DNA of 64,000 nt from Terrihalobacillus insolitus (GTDB taxonomy: Bacteria; Bacillota; Bacilli; Bacillales; Amphibacillaceae): NCBI RefSeq assembly GCF_028416575.1, contig NZ_JAMQKB010000001.1, positions 329,649-393,648 of the forward strand. Direction: 5' to 3'. The notes under the pieces were generated by a model. The model did no database searches, was not told where the DNA came from, and saw nothing but the letters and a program-made list of their open reading frames with translations. Below, one piece after another: positions 1 to 8,565 of the stretch (the stretch's first letter is position 1; every line of letters begins with the position of its first letter). Made by a program: the position numbers and the translations under genes.

Positions 1-165
1 TTGTCCTTCATCTCCCTTATGAACCTCTTTTCTGCGCTCAAATCCATCGCTTTTGTCCTTCATCTCCTTTATGAACCTCTTTTCTACGCTCAAATCCATA
101 GCTTTTGTCCTTCATCTCCTCTATGAACCACTTTTCTACGCTCAAATCCATAGCTTTTGTCCTAT
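1..165. repeat. 52-bp tandem repeat, three full copies plus a partial
   Basis: A unit beginning TTGTCCTTCATCTCC recurs at positions 1, 53 and 105, and a fourth partial copy starts at 157, so the period is exactly 52 bp. Copies differ by only a few substitutions. The array is cut by the left edge and may be longer. Because 52 is not a multiple of three, the repeating peptide in the reverse frame is unlikely to be a protein. It lies downstream of the reverse-strand dehydrogenase gene and looks like an intergenic repeat of unknown role. Confidence 0.85.
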
Positions 166-178
166 CAGTAAAACAAAG

Positions 179-210
179 AGACCCCTTCCTTTCACATAGT
201 AGAGGGGTCT
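179..210. terminator. Bidirectional rho-independent terminator
   Basis: Arms AGACCCCT (179-186) and AGGGGTCT (203-210) pair perfectly. A T-rich run follows on the forward strand and an A-rich run precedes it. Read on the reverse strand it lies about 100 bp past the stop of the formaldehyde dehydrogenase gene, and it could also end a gene to the left. Confidence 0.7.
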
Positions 211-312
211 TTTTGCTTTTGCTACATATCCTTGGTTCGTGTATAGACAAAGCGAGCAATCAAGTCTATGTAACGAATAATCTTTAAATTGCATTTTTGC
301 GGTGCACGCCTT

Positions 313-1533
313 TTAGCTTCTAACCAACCCATGTGGATCAATGACAAATTTTTTCGATGCGCCGCCATCAAATTGTTTATAACCGCTTGGTGCCTCATCA
401 AGAGAAATTAGTGTCGCGTTGACTGCTTTCGCAATTTGAGCTTTACCACTTAGTATGGACATCATTAAATCACGATGATACTTCATTACTGGAGTTTGTC
501 CTGTCACAAATGTATGTGCTTTTGCCCAGCCTAAACCGAGACGGATTTTCAGAGTACCTTCTTTGGCATCATCGTCACTTGCACCAGGATCTCCTGTTAC
601 ATATAATCCAGGAATTCCGAGTCTACCTCCCGCTTTCGTAACCCCCATAATAGAATTCAAGACTGTAGCTGGTGCTTCTCCTGCGCCTTCACCGTGTCCA
701 CTTGCCTCAAAGCCTACCGCATCAATCGCACAATCTACTTCAGGTACTCCTAATATTTGCTCTATTTGTTCCTCTAGATTAGCATGCTTTCTTAAATTAA
801 CCGTTTCACATCCAAAGCTCCTCGCCTGGGCTAAACGCTCTTCGTTTAAGTCACCAACGATCACAACCGATGCCCCTAATAGTTGTGCTGAATGTGCAGC
901 AGCTAGTCCAACAGGGCCAGCCCCAGCAACGTAAACTGTCGCTCCAGTTCGAACACCAGCACTTACTGCACCGTGATAACCTGTTGGAAAAATATCAGAA
1001 AGCATCGTTAAATCAAGAATCTTCTCCATCGCCTGGTCTTTGTCAGGGAACTTTAGCAGTTGGAAATCCGCATAAGGCACCATTACGTACTCAGACTGAC
1101 CACCAACCCAGCCGCCCATGTCCACGTATCCATACGCCGAACCCGGGCGATCTGGATTTACATTTTCACAAATGTGTGTTTTCTGTTCCTTACAGCTTCG
1201 ACAACGTCCACAAGCAATATTAAATGGTACAGAGACTAAATCACCCTTCTGAATAAACTCTACATCACTTCCGACCTCAACAACCTCTCCAGTAATTTCG
1301 TGACCTAACACTAATCCACTTGGAGCAGTTGTCCGTCCCCTTACCATGTGCTGATCACTACCACATATGTTCGTCGTCACTACTTTTACAATAACACCGT
1401 GATTACACTTTCTTCCCACATTAAGCGGATTGACTCCTGGACCATCTCGAAGAATCAAGTCTGGATAACTAATATCCCGTACTTCAACTTCCCCTGGTTT
1501 GACATAGACTACCGCACGATTATTCGCCAACAA
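313..1533 (-). CDS. fdhA: Glutathione-independent formaldehyde dehydrogenase (zinc alcohol dehydrogenase family)
   Basis: This 406-residue medium-chain dehydrogenase is the right length for the Pseudomonas putida-type enzyme that oxidises formaldehyde to formate with NAD+ and no added glutathione. The catalytic zinc region shows ICGSDQH near residue 57 and GHE near 78. A structural-zinc cysteine cluster (CGRCRSCKEQKTHIC) follows at about 108-122. A Rossmann glycine motif (GAGPVGLAAA) lies near 205. The long N-terminal segment and the insert around PDRPGSAYGYVDMGGW are typical of this subgroup. It is transcribed alone, with a perfect cre box just upstream, so catabolite control by CcpA is likely. 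The true substrate could be another aldehyde or alcohol. Confidence 0.85.
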   Translation of the reverse strand: MLANNRAVVYVKPGEVEVRDISYPDLILRDGPGVNPLNVGRKCNHGVIVKVVTTNICGSDQHMVRGRTTAPSGLVLGHEITGEVVEVGSDVEFIQKGDLVSVPFNIACGRCRSCKEQKTHICENVNPDRPGSAYGYVDMGGWVGGQSEYVMVPYADFQLLKFPDKDQAMEKILDLTMLSDIFPTGYHGAVSAGVRTGATVYVAGAGPVGLAAAHSAQLLGASVVIVGDLNEERLAQARSFGCETVNLRKHANLEEQIEQILGVPEVDCAIDAVGFEASGHGEGAGEAPATVLNSIMGVTKAGGRLGIPGLYVTGDPGASDDDAKEGTLKIRLGLGWAKAHTFVTGQTPVMKYHRDLMMSILSGKAQIAKAVNATLISLDEAPSGYKQFDGGASKKFVIDPHGLVRS

Positions 1534-1568
1534 AAACCACTCCCCATTTAATAGATTTGGTGTAAAAA

Positions 1569-1582
1569 TGTAAGCGCTATCA
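1569..1582. promoter_or_regulatory. cre box (CcpA operator) upstream of fdhA
   Basis: TGTAAGCGCTATCA matches all fixed positions of the Bacillus cre consensus TGWAANCGNTNWCA. It lies about 36 bp upstream of the fdhA start, where CcpA binding would affect transcription start or early elongation. Confidence 0.75.
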
Positions 1583-1785
1583 TTCTATGTTTAATTATAA
1601 TAGATATTCCAAAAAGGTCAATAAATATTTTGAATTCAAAACATAAAACCTCCATCAACCACTATGTCGAAAAAGATAAAATCGCCTCATAAGTTAATGG
1701 CTGTTATTTATTGATTTGAATGCGCCTACATGATATTATATATTTAATTCATAATATTTTAAATTTAACAAATTTAATTGGAAAC

Positions 1786-1950
1786 TAGAGCGTTTTTGAT
1801 ATGGAGTAGTGCTAACTGCCCCCAGTTAAAGCTCTATGATCCGAAAAAAAGCGTGCCGTTCGTGCATGACAGCGTTCCTGTCAGAGACTAACCGCCGCAT
1901 TTCTTTGTTGTGCATTATCGTTGTACTTCTTTGAAATGACGGCGGTTTTT
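1786..1950 (+). ncRNA. Structured leader RNA, riboswitch or attenuator candidate
   Basis: Three stacked elements sit in the 195 bp before the transporter gene. First, TAGAGC (1786-1791) pairs with GCTCTA (1831-1836) and encloses a hairpin TAACTG/CAGTTA (1813-1828). Second, TGACAG/CTGTCA (1867-1883) has a 5-nt loop. Third, AACCGCCG (1890-1897) pairs with CGGCGGTT (1940-1947) and is followed by T5, a terminator-like stem that ends 18 nt before the ribosome binding site. This order (junction, hairpin, terminator, RBS) is that of a transcriptional riboswitch or other attenuator. I could not match it to a known class by eye. The last stem could instead be an ordinary terminator for a small RNA. 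Confidence 0.5.
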
Positions 1951-1981
1951 CTATAAATATCTTAAAAAAAGGAGGAATTGG

Positions 1982-3259
1982 ATGGACAATGTAAAGAATC
2001 GTTGGTTAATTGCTGCATCTGCCGTTGGTATTCACATTTCCATAGGTTCTGCTTATGCTTGGAGTGTTTTTACGAATCCTATGGTTGATACATTTGGTTG
2101 GGACACAACCCAAATTTCGTTAGCCTTCAGTATTGCTATTTTTATGTTAGGAATGTCAGCCGCTTTTATGGGAAGGTTTGTCGAAAAACACGGTCCTAGA
2201 AAATCAGGGATGTTGGCAGCAGCGTTTTTCGGTGTTGGTGTCGCTGGCTCAGGACTAGCAACAGCTGTAGAGTCATTATACTTATTGTATCTTTTTTATG
2301 GTATTATCGGTGGGATTGGCTTAGGGATAGGGTACATCGCACCTGTGTCAACGCTCGTTAAATGGTTCCCGGACAGACGAGGACTTGCGACTGGTTTAGC
2401 TATTATGGGGTTTGGATTTGCCGCACTTTTGAGCGGACCAGCTGCAGCATCATTAATAGAATCCGTTGGTATTTCCGCTACTTTTTATATTTTAGGGGTT
2501 GCCTATTTTGTTGTAATGACGCTTTCTTCTCAATATTTGTCTCCACCACCAGAGGGATGGGTGCCAAAGGGATTTGACGCAAGCGCACAATCTGGAAATA
2601 AGAAAATCAAACCTGATCTTGCCCAACTTACGGCAAACGAAGCAGTTAAAACGAGACGCTTTTGGATGCTGTGGACAATGCTGTTCCTTAACGTAACATG
2701 TGGTATTGCAGTTATTTCCGTCGCATCGCCAATGGCACAAGAAATAGCTAGCATGACACCAATTGCAGCAGCTACAATGGTTGGCCTCATGGGTCTGTTT
2801 AATGGTGCGGGAAGAATTGGATGGGCCTCTTTCTCCGATTACATCGGAAGACCAAATGTGTACACGACATTCTTTGTTATTCAAATCATCGCTTTTTTTA
2901 CACTTCCAATAGCGGTAAGCGCCTTCTTATTCCAACTGCTCGTTTTTGCAATTTTAACCTGTTATGGCGGAGGATTTGCATCTGTCCCCGCTTATATTGG
3001 GGACATTTTTGGTACGAAACAGCTCGGTGCGATTCACGGCTATATCTTAACTGCTTGGGCGGCAGCAGGCGTCGTTGGACCAATTCTTTTATCATTAATT
3101 TATGATTCTACAAATAGTTACAATATGACAATGATCATCTTTGGAGTATTGTTTATAGTTGCGTTCATTATCTCACTCTGGATTCGGGCGGATATTAATA
3201 AATTAAGAAACGAGCAAGGTGCATCCAATCTTTCTGGAGTGGCAAGCGAATTAAAGTAA
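1982..3259 (+). CDS. MFS transporter, oxalate/formate antiporter (OFA) family
   Basis: A 425-residue protein with about 12 hydrophobic segments. It has the OFA-type N-terminus (SAYAWSVFTNP) and the MFS loop 2-3 region (MGRFVEKHGPRKSG). Family members exchange or import small carboxylates such as oxalate, formate or pyruvate across the cytoplasmic membrane, but the substrate here cannot be read from sequence. A strong AAAGGAGGA ribosome site precedes the ATG by 5-6 nt. Expression probably depends on the structured leader just upstream. The formate-producing fdhA gene diverges on the other side, which makes formate or another one-carbon acid an attractive but unproven substrate. A DUF2294 gene follows by 35 bp and is likely co-transcribed. 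Confidence 0.8.
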   Translation: MDNVKNRWLIAASAVGIHISIGSAYAWSVFTNPMVDTFGWDTTQISLAFSIAIFMLGMSAAFMGRFVEKHGPRKSGMLAAAFFGVGVAGSGLATAVESLYLLYLFYGIIGGIGLGIGYIAPVSTLVKWFPDRRGLATGLAIMGFGFAALLSGPAAASLIESVGISATFYILGVAYFVVMTLSSQYLSPPPEGWVPKGFDASAQSGNKKIKPDLAQLTANEAVKTRRFWMLWTMLFLNVTCGIAVISVASPMAQEIASMTPIAAATMVGLMGLFNGAGRIGWASFSDYIGRPNVYTTFFVIQIIAFFTLPIAVSAFLFQLLVFAILTCYGGGFASVPAYIGDIFGTKQLGAIHGYILTAWAAAGVVGPILLSLIYDSTNSYNMTMIIFGVLFIVAFIISLWIRADINKLRNEQGASNLSGVASELK

Positions 3260-3294
3260 TCAAACTAACCGAAAAATCACAATAGAGGACTGAC

Positions 3295-3660
3295 TTGCGG
3301 ATGACAAATTACGAAGCGGAGTTTAGTAATCTAGTAAGGGCATTTCGAAAAAAACATATGGGAAAAGGCCCAAGTTCGGTTCGCACTACTTTTTGTAAAA
3401 ACTGGGCGATCTGTGAAATGGAAGGTAATCTATCCCCTGTTGAGCAGTTTATAGCAACAGATGATGACGGAAAAGAAATGTTGCGCTCGGCCAGAACAAA
3501 AATGGCCAAGAACATTTACAAAAAACATCACCCTGTTGAAATGGAAGAGTTTCTCGGAGCAAAATACTTAGATTTGTATGTAGATATCGACATTGATAAA
3601 GACTTTGGAATGTCCATCTTTGTATTTGATGATAATTTAGAAAAGAAATTCAAACAGTAG
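3295..3660 (+). CDS. DUF2294 family protein
   Basis: A small soluble protein of 121 residues with the DUF2294 pattern: an N-terminal helix (SNLVRAFRKKHMGKGP), a conserved VRTTF segment, and a C-terminal VDIDIDKDFGMSIFVF strand region. The biochemical role of the family is not established. An AGAGGA site at 3284-3289 suits the TTG at 3295, and an ATG two codons later (3301) is the alternative start. It follows the OFA transporter by 35 bp on the same strand, so the two probably form an operon. Confidence 0.7.
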   Translation: MRMTNYEAEFSNLVRAFRKKHMGKGPSSVRTTFCKNWAICEMEGNLSPVEQFIATDDDGKEMLRSARTKMAKNIYKKHHPVEMEEFLGAKYLDLYVDIDIDKDFGMSIFVFDDNLEKKFKQ

Positions 3661-4002
3661 AGTCTATTACCAGAAACATGTTAAAAGCGATCCATTGCTA
3701 ACACAGAAAAAGGTATAGAAGATCTTGAAATGGAAGTGAACGCATAAAGGTTGGATCGATCTCCTCAGAATTGCCTGAAGTTCTTTTGAAAATTACAACA
3801 CTGATGTACGAAGTTAGGATATGAACGAAAAGACCAGCTTCTACCCAACTCCCTTTTTATTATTAATTTTTAAATGGTTTTAGGGTTTTAGACCCCCTCC
3901 TCTAAGCGAAGCGTAGGTGGGAGTTTCCAATCAGGTGGAGTCGAGACCCCTGATGTTTCAGCTTGCTGAAACGAGCTCGCTTTTTAGACTAATAAACATC
4001 GT

Positions 4003-4050
4003 ATAAAGCCATACCGTTTCCCCGTGATCAGGGAGACGGTATGGCTTTAT
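4003..4050. repeat. Long perfect-type inverted repeat between DUF2294 and antiporter genes
   Basis: Arms 4003-4022 and 4031-4050 match at 19 of 20 positions around an 8-nt loop. The stem (ATAAAGCCATACC...) has no clear T tract on either strand. The 500-bp gap from 3661 to 4155 otherwise holds no gene I can support. The hairpin could end transcription from the DUF2294 gene or protect an mRNA end. It also rules out the upstream GTG at 4024 as a sensible start for the antiporter. Confidence 0.6.
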
Positions 4051-4155
4051 GTATCGAAAATGCGAATTAGTAGTAATATGTGGAAGTCGCACTGTAAACT
4101 ATTTAATAGAATGACTCACTTTAAATTAGGGCATACATATGCTTGGAGGGATTCC

Positions 4156-5385
4156 ATGTATGATTTTAATGAAATTTTTATTCAAATTTTAATCTTGCTC
4201 GCTATATCCATTACCGTCATAGGAGTTGCCAAAAAACTTGGTCAACCGTATACGATTGCTCTTGTGTTGGTTGGACTTTTTTTAGGAACTGTAGACTTGC
4301 CGTTCCCAATGCTTGATGAAGCAGCTGCGTTTGTGACTCAATCGGAAGTGTTTCAAGCGATCATCATTTCCTTGTTTCTCCCAATTTTACTAGGCGACGC
4401 TACCCTAAAGTTGCCATTCCATCATTTATTCGCACAAAGAAGAGCGGTTGTAGGCATGGCTTTTGGTGGCACATTTCTTTCCTTTATCATCATTGGATTT
4501 TCTGTGTACTACTTCATTGGTCTACCTCTTGCTACAGCCTTTACCTTTGCAGCATTAATGAGCGCCACGGATCCCATTAGTGTCTTATCCATCTTTAAGT
4601 CGGTTGGTGTTTCACAAAAAGTTTCGACGATCATGGAAGGTGAATCCCTTTTTAATGACGGAATCGCCGTTGTCTTATTTACGATCTCCTCCGTTTATTT
4701 GCTATCTTATATCGAATTAGGCTGGGAAGGATTGGGCAATGGGATTCTCCTATTTTTAAAATTTAGTATTGGCGGTGCCATTTTAGGTATTGTTTTAGGC
4801 TTTATCAGTTCACAGATCATTCGATTTTATGATGACTACCCATTTGAAATTGCCGTTTCAGCTTTACTGTTTTTTGGAAGCTACTTTATTGCGGAACACA
4901 TTGAAGTCTCTGGGGTAATTGCTGTTGTTTCAGGTGGCTTCGTTTTCGGTGATTACGGTGCAAAAATTGGCATGTCTAAAACAACAAAAGTGAATATTAA
5001 TACCTTTTGGGATGTGATTGGCCTGATCGCAAACTCCATCATATTTTTACTTATTGGCCTTGAAATTAAACAAATCAATTTTTCAGATAAATGGGGGATT
5101 ATGATTGCCGCAGTATTTATCGTCATTTTGGCAAGGATCATTGCACTATACGTCAGTACCCTCCATACAGAAGATTTAAATCGAAAAGAACGAGCATTGT
5201 TAAATTGGGGAGGCTTAAAGGGAAGTTTATCGATCGCCCTTGCCCTAAGCTTGCCAATCGACTTTGCAGGAAGAGAAACGATACTGCTACTCACATTTAC
5301 AGTCGTTTTATTTTCCCTATTAGTTCAAGGATTAACGATTAAACCACTTATAAAAAAATTAGGACTTTCTGAAACAGAAAAGTAA
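4156..5385 (+). CDS. CPA1-family Na+/H+ antiporter
   Basis: A 409-residue integral membrane protein of the monovalent cation:proton antiporter-1 family, with 11-13 hydrophobic segments. It carries the family signatures ATDPISVLSIFK (Asp of the ion site) and EGESLFNDGIAVVLF (Asn-Asp pair). A late RALLNWGGLKGSLSIALAL segment matches the conserved WGGLRG region. It should exchange Na+ or K+ for protons at the cytoplasmic membrane. The start at ATG 4156 is set by GGAGGG five bases upstream. An open frame continues 44 codons further up but runs through a hairpin and has no ribosome site. A lipoprotein gene follows by about 100 bp. Confidence 0.85.
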   Translation: MYDFNEIFIQILILLAISITVIGVAKKLGQPYTIALVLVGLFLGTVDLPFPMLDEAAAFVTQSEVFQAIIISLFLPILLGDATLKLPFHHLFAQRRAVVGMAFGGTFLSFIIIGFSVYYFIGLPLATAFTFAALMSATDPISVLSIFKSVGVSQKVSTIMEGESLFNDGIAVVLFTISSVYLLSYIELGWEGLGNGILLFLKFSIGGAILGIVLGFISSQIIRFYDDYPFEIAVSALLFFGSYFIAEHIEVSGVIAVVSGGFVFGDYGAKIGMSKTTKVNINTFWDVIGLIANSIIFLLIGLEIKQINFSDKWGIMIAAVFIVILARIIALYVSTLHTEDLNRKERALLNWGGLKGSLSIALALSLPIDFAGRETILLLTFTVVLFSLLVQGLTIKPLIKKLGLSETEK

Positions 5386-5482
5386 CTAGAGATCTCACTT
5401 ATGTTCATGATTAACTGGAAGAAATTCGTGTATAACTGATGCATTCTAGGGAAAGCTACTGCTCAAAAGGAGGCGTAGTTTC

Positions 5483-5956
5483 ATGAAAAAAAATATTTTT
5501 ACTTTAGGATGCATACTCATCCTTAGCGTCCTAGCAAGCTGCAGCTCAGCCCAAGATGAATCTGACAAAAGCAAGGACGTTAACGGAACAGGTGAAACCG
5601 AATCAAAAGAAGTATCCGCACCCTATAAAGAGAATGGGGAGAAAAAAGAAACCAGCATAGCAGAAGGAACGGAAATAGTCATCGCAACCGTTGAAAAGCT
5701 GAAGGAAACAGTGAAAAAATCGCCAAATGATGGTGCAAAAATCAACAAGTTTGGAGATGCATTGCAAGAAAATTGGGACATTATTGAGAAACAGGTAAGA
5801 GAGCGTTACCCTGAGGACTATAAAAACATTGAAGAAAGTCTGTACCCTTTAATTAACTATGCAAAAAAAGACACACCTGATGTAAAAAAAATAAAACCGC
5901 TGATCAAGGCAACATATGACAAATTAACTGTATTTAAAGAAAAGGTGTCTAAATAA
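5483..5956 (+). CDS. Small lipoprotein of unknown function
   Basis: 157 residues: a signal peptide ending in the lipobox LASC (Cys20), then an acidic low-complexity linker (about residues 21-60), then a helical domain of about 95 residues rich in Lys and Glu. The domain includes the segments KFGDALQENWDIIEKQVRERYPE and LYPLINYAKK. The helical part is reminiscent of extracellular helical-bundle lipoproteins related to EfeM/imelysin, but the key metal motif of those is absent and I do not assign a function. AAAGGAGG precedes the ATG. It follows the antiporter by about 100 bp and is ended by the hairpin at 6001-6031. Confidence 0.7.
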   Translation: MKKNIFTLGCILILSVLASCSSAQDESDKSKDVNGTGETESKEVSAPYKENGEKKETSIAEGTEIVIATVEKLKETVKKSPNDGAKINKFGDALQENWDIIEKQVRERYPEDYKNIEESLYPLINYAKKDTPDVKKIKPLIKATYDKLTVFKEKVSK

Positions 5957-6000
5957 CTAGAACAAAGGGTTTACCTATAACTCTTACTTTCCTCTAAAAG

Positions 6001-6031
6001 AAGCTACGGGGAAACGATCAACCTGTAGCTT
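6001..6031 (+). terminator. Rho-independent terminator after the lipoprotein gene
   Basis: AAGCTAC (6001-6007) pairs with GTAGCTT (6025-6031), followed by T6. The right arm lies inside the last codons of the convergent reverse-strand gene, so the two transcription units meet here. Confidence 0.75.
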
Positions 6032-6671
6032 TTTTATACTTTTTTTCCTTCTTAGGATTCCAGTGATTGTATAGCTTTTCCAAACGTTTCCTAGTTGTCA
6101 AAAAGAAAAATTGATAGACGGGACTTTGGAGAAACGTAAAGATAAATGTGAACACAAAAACAGGTCCACCGAGTAACCATCCAATAACAAGTATCGCACT
6201 TTCTGTAATTATTCTTACTCTACTGATCGAAAAACCTAGTTTATCTGAAATGGATAGCATAAAACCATCACGAGGACCAGCACCAAGACCAGCAGCCGAG
6301 TACACACCACCGCCGATCCCCATCAATAAAATACCGAACAACAAAACGAAAACATCCGTTATGGTGGTAGATGACTTAGGAAAATAATCAAGGTACATAA
6401 ACAAATCAACCATCGGGCCAATGAGTAGCGCATTTAAAAATGTGCCCACACTTAAATATGTCCGGTCCAAGAAAAAAGAGACGATCACCAATAAGAATCC
6501 AACAATGACAGCCCACGTTCCAATGGTTAATCCAAATAAATCAAATAAGGCTACATTCAACACATCCCAGGGGTGAATACCTAAATACTGCACTTGAATC
6601 GTTGCTGCAATCCCATAACTAAATACAGTTAATCCGATCATAAAAACAAGAAATTGACTGGTTATCTTCAT
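6018..6671 (-). CDS. YczE/YitT-like integral membrane protein
   Basis: 217 residues with about five membrane segments and the family hallmark GIHPWDVLN near residue 31 and GLGAGPRDGFMLSIS near 128, as in Bacillus subtilis YczE. The molecular role is unknown; YczE has been linked to production of a secondary metabolite in B. subtilis, but no such cluster is visible here. GAGGAG lies a few bases before the ATG. The gene is monocistronic and converges on the lipoprotein gene. Confidence 0.75.
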   Translation of the reverse strand: MKITSQFLVFMIGLTVFSYGIAATIQVQYLGIHPWDVLNVALFDLFGLTIGTWAVIVGFLLVIVSFFLDRTYLSVGTFLNALLIGPMVDLFMYLDYFPKSSTTITDVFVLLFGILLMGIGGGVYSAAGLGAGPRDGFMLSISDKLGFSISRVRIITESAILVIGWLLGGPVFVFTFIFTFLQSPVYQFFFLTTRKRLEKLYNHWNPKKEKKYKKATG

Positions 6672-6943
6672 GTACTCTCCTCTTTCAAATCAACAAACTC
6701 CTAACGATCACACCGTACACCACTAGTCAAAATTTCTTTTCTTTTGACGACTAAAGTTAACCGTTAATTATGCAAACAGTTGATCTTGCTCTTCATTTTA
6801 GAGCTAGTATATTAATGGATACATATTACTTAGTTCGTACAAACAACTTGATTGGACAATCTACATTTACGCTTTTTTTCACGTAAGGATACAGCCTAAT
6901 TTTGCAGCAAAAATCAAGAACAGTCAATATTTTGTTCACTACT
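6672..6943. other. Intergenic region without recognised gene
   Basis: With the adjoining xylB terminator, 6672-7034 is about 360 bp of AT-rich sequence between the YczE-like gene start and the xylB stop. It should contain the promoter of the YczE-like gene. No open frame, repeat or operator was convincing here. Confidence 0.5.
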
Positions 6944-6974
6944 CCTAAAGAAAAGAACACCCTGTCGAGTGCTC
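6944..6974 (-). terminator. Terminator of the xylAB operon
   Basis: On the reverse strand GAGCAC (6969-6974) pairs with GTGTTC (6955-6960, one G-T pair) across an 8-nt loop and is followed by TTTTCTTT. It lies about 60 bp after the xylB stop. Confidence 0.65.
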
Positions 6975-7034
6975 TCCTCTTCCCTTAACCCTATTATGTT
7001 TTTCATTTCAAACTTGCGTAGGTGCTATTAGCTG

Positions 7035-8534
7035 TTATTTTCGATAAGTAACAAGCAGCTCGTTCAATTCTTTTGTTTGTGGGTAAACTTGCTGATAAAC
7101 CGAAAATAGCTTCTGGTACATTTCTACATTTTCCGACTTTGGCTGAAACTTTTTTTCCTCCTGCAAAAATGCATTGGCACATTCTTGTAACGAATCAAAC
7201 CAGCCACATCCATAGGCAGCTAACATTGCCGCACCCATTCCAGGTCCTTGTTCACTCGTTAGTTTCACTACTTCAGCATTAAAAATGTCTGCTTGTATTT
7301 GGAGCCACTCTTCATTTTTCGCTCCTCCACCAATCGAAACTACTGAATCAATCTTTTTACCATTTTTCCTGAAAATTTCAATGGATTCATATAACGAAAA
7401 CGTGATTCCCTCAAGCACTGCTCGTACAAAGTGTTTTTGTTCATGGGAGCTATCCATCCCGATAAAGCTTGCCCGTATGGAAGCATTTGCATGAGGTGTC
7501 CGTTCCCCTACCAGGTAAGGAGTAAATATTAAACCGTTTGCTCCTGGTGGAACCGTGCCCACATCACCTAACAATTGCTCAAAATCCTCATCTTTAGCAA
7601 AAACATCTTTAAACCAACTTAAACTGTATCCAGCCGAAAGGGTCACACCCATTGTATAGTATGCATCTGCTAGACCATGGTTAAAATAATGAACCTTCCC
7701 TTGAAAGTTTTGATCATTATTTTCTTCATAGGAAAGAACCACACCAGATGTACCGATACTACAAAGGGTTTTTCCTTCTTCCAAAATGCCCGAACCAATT
7801 GCTCCACATGCATTATCTGCACTACCAGCAAAAACACGCGTTTCTTTAGATAGTCCAGTTCTCTCAGCTATGTCAGATGTCAATGTCCCTACTTGGTCAT
7901 GTGATGCCACTAGTGGCGGGCAAATATTTATGTCAATATCCAAAAGGTCACATATTTCCTTGCTCCATTCCTGTTGCCCAACATCTAATAGTAAGGTTCC
8001 CGCAGCATCGGAATACTCCATTTGCAGCATATCTGTTAATGCAAGGCGAAGGTAATCTTTTGGTAATACAAACTTGTTCGCTTTACTATACAGATCAGGT
8101 TCATACTGCTTCACCCATAGTAATTTTGGTAAAGTAAACCCTTCTAATGCAGGATTCTTTGTGATTTCTAATAACCGATCTTCCCCGACTGCTTCATAAA
8201 TTTGTTTGCATTGCTCTGTTGTCCTTGTATCATTCCAAAGAATAGCATTACGTAATACTTCGTCATTTTCGTCTAATAAGACAAGCCCATGCATTTGCCC
8301 AGAAAAACTAATGCCTTCAATATCCTTAACGTCCCCACTGAAGTCCTGTAGTAAGTCTGACAATCCTGCAACCGTCTGATTCACCCATACTTTCGGATCC
8401 TGTTCACTATAACCTGCTTTTATTTGGATTAGTGGGTAAGGCTTTGAGATCACATGCATTACGTTCCCCTGTTGATTCACGAGCAATATTTTAACTGCAC
8501 TAGTACCTAAGTCAATCCCAATGACATATTTCAT
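7035..8534 (-). CDS. xylB: Xylulokinase
   Basis: A 499-residue FGGY-family sugar kinase that phosphorylates D-xylulose to xylulose 5-phosphate with ATP in the cytoplasm. It shows the N-terminal phosphate-binding loop (GIDLGTSAVKILLV), the catalytic-region segment NPALEGFTLPKLLWVKQYEPDLY, and the FGGY-type C-terminal motif GGGAKNEEWLQIQADIFN. The length is typical of the family. It follows xylA by 31 bp on the same strand and is the second gene of the operon. The ATG is preceded by GGAGGG. Control should come from the XylR operator upstream of xylA. Confidence 0.95.
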   Translation of the reverse strand: MKYVIGIDLGTSAVKILLVNQQGNVMHVISKPYPLIQIKAGYSEQDPKVWVNQTVAGLSDLLQDFSGDVKDIEGISFSGQMHGLVLLDENDEVLRNAILWNDTRTTEQCKQIYEAVGEDRLLEITKNPALEGFTLPKLLWVKQYEPDLYSKANKFVLPKDYLRLALTDMLQMEYSDAAGTLLLDVGQQEWSKEICDLLDIDINICPPLVASHDQVGTLTSDIAERTGLSKETRVFAGSADNACGAIGSGILEEGKTLCSIGTSGVVLSYEENNDQNFQGKVHYFNHGLADAYYTMGVTLSAGYSLSWFKDVFAKDEDFEQLLGDVGTVPPGANGLIFTPYLVGERTPHANASIRASFIGMDSSHEQKHFVRAVLEGITFSLYESIEIFRKNGKKIDSVVSIGGGAKNEEWLQIQADIFNAEVVKLTSEQGPGMGAAMLAAYGCGWFDSLQECANAFLQEEKKFQPKSENVEMYQKLFSVYQQVYPQTKELNELLVTYRK

Positions 8535-8565
8535 TCATTACCCTCCTCTGCCTTACATCAAAGAT

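Noticed and set aside
1-165. CRISPR array
   Set aside because: Contiguous 52-bp units without spacers.
38-259. Open frame with a repeating KSYGFERRKEVHKGDEGQK-like peptide
   Set aside because: It arises from the 52-bp tandem repeat, has no ribosome site and the period is not a multiple of three.
4024-4155. N-terminal extension of the CPA1 antiporter to a GTG
   Set aside because: It starts inside a 20-bp inverted repeat, lacks a ribosome site and adds non-family residues; GGAGGG serves ATG 4156.
6828-6860. Possible fifth XylR operator (TTAGTTCGTACAAACAA)
   Set aside because: Only one arm fits; the second arm at 11-bp spacing is missing.
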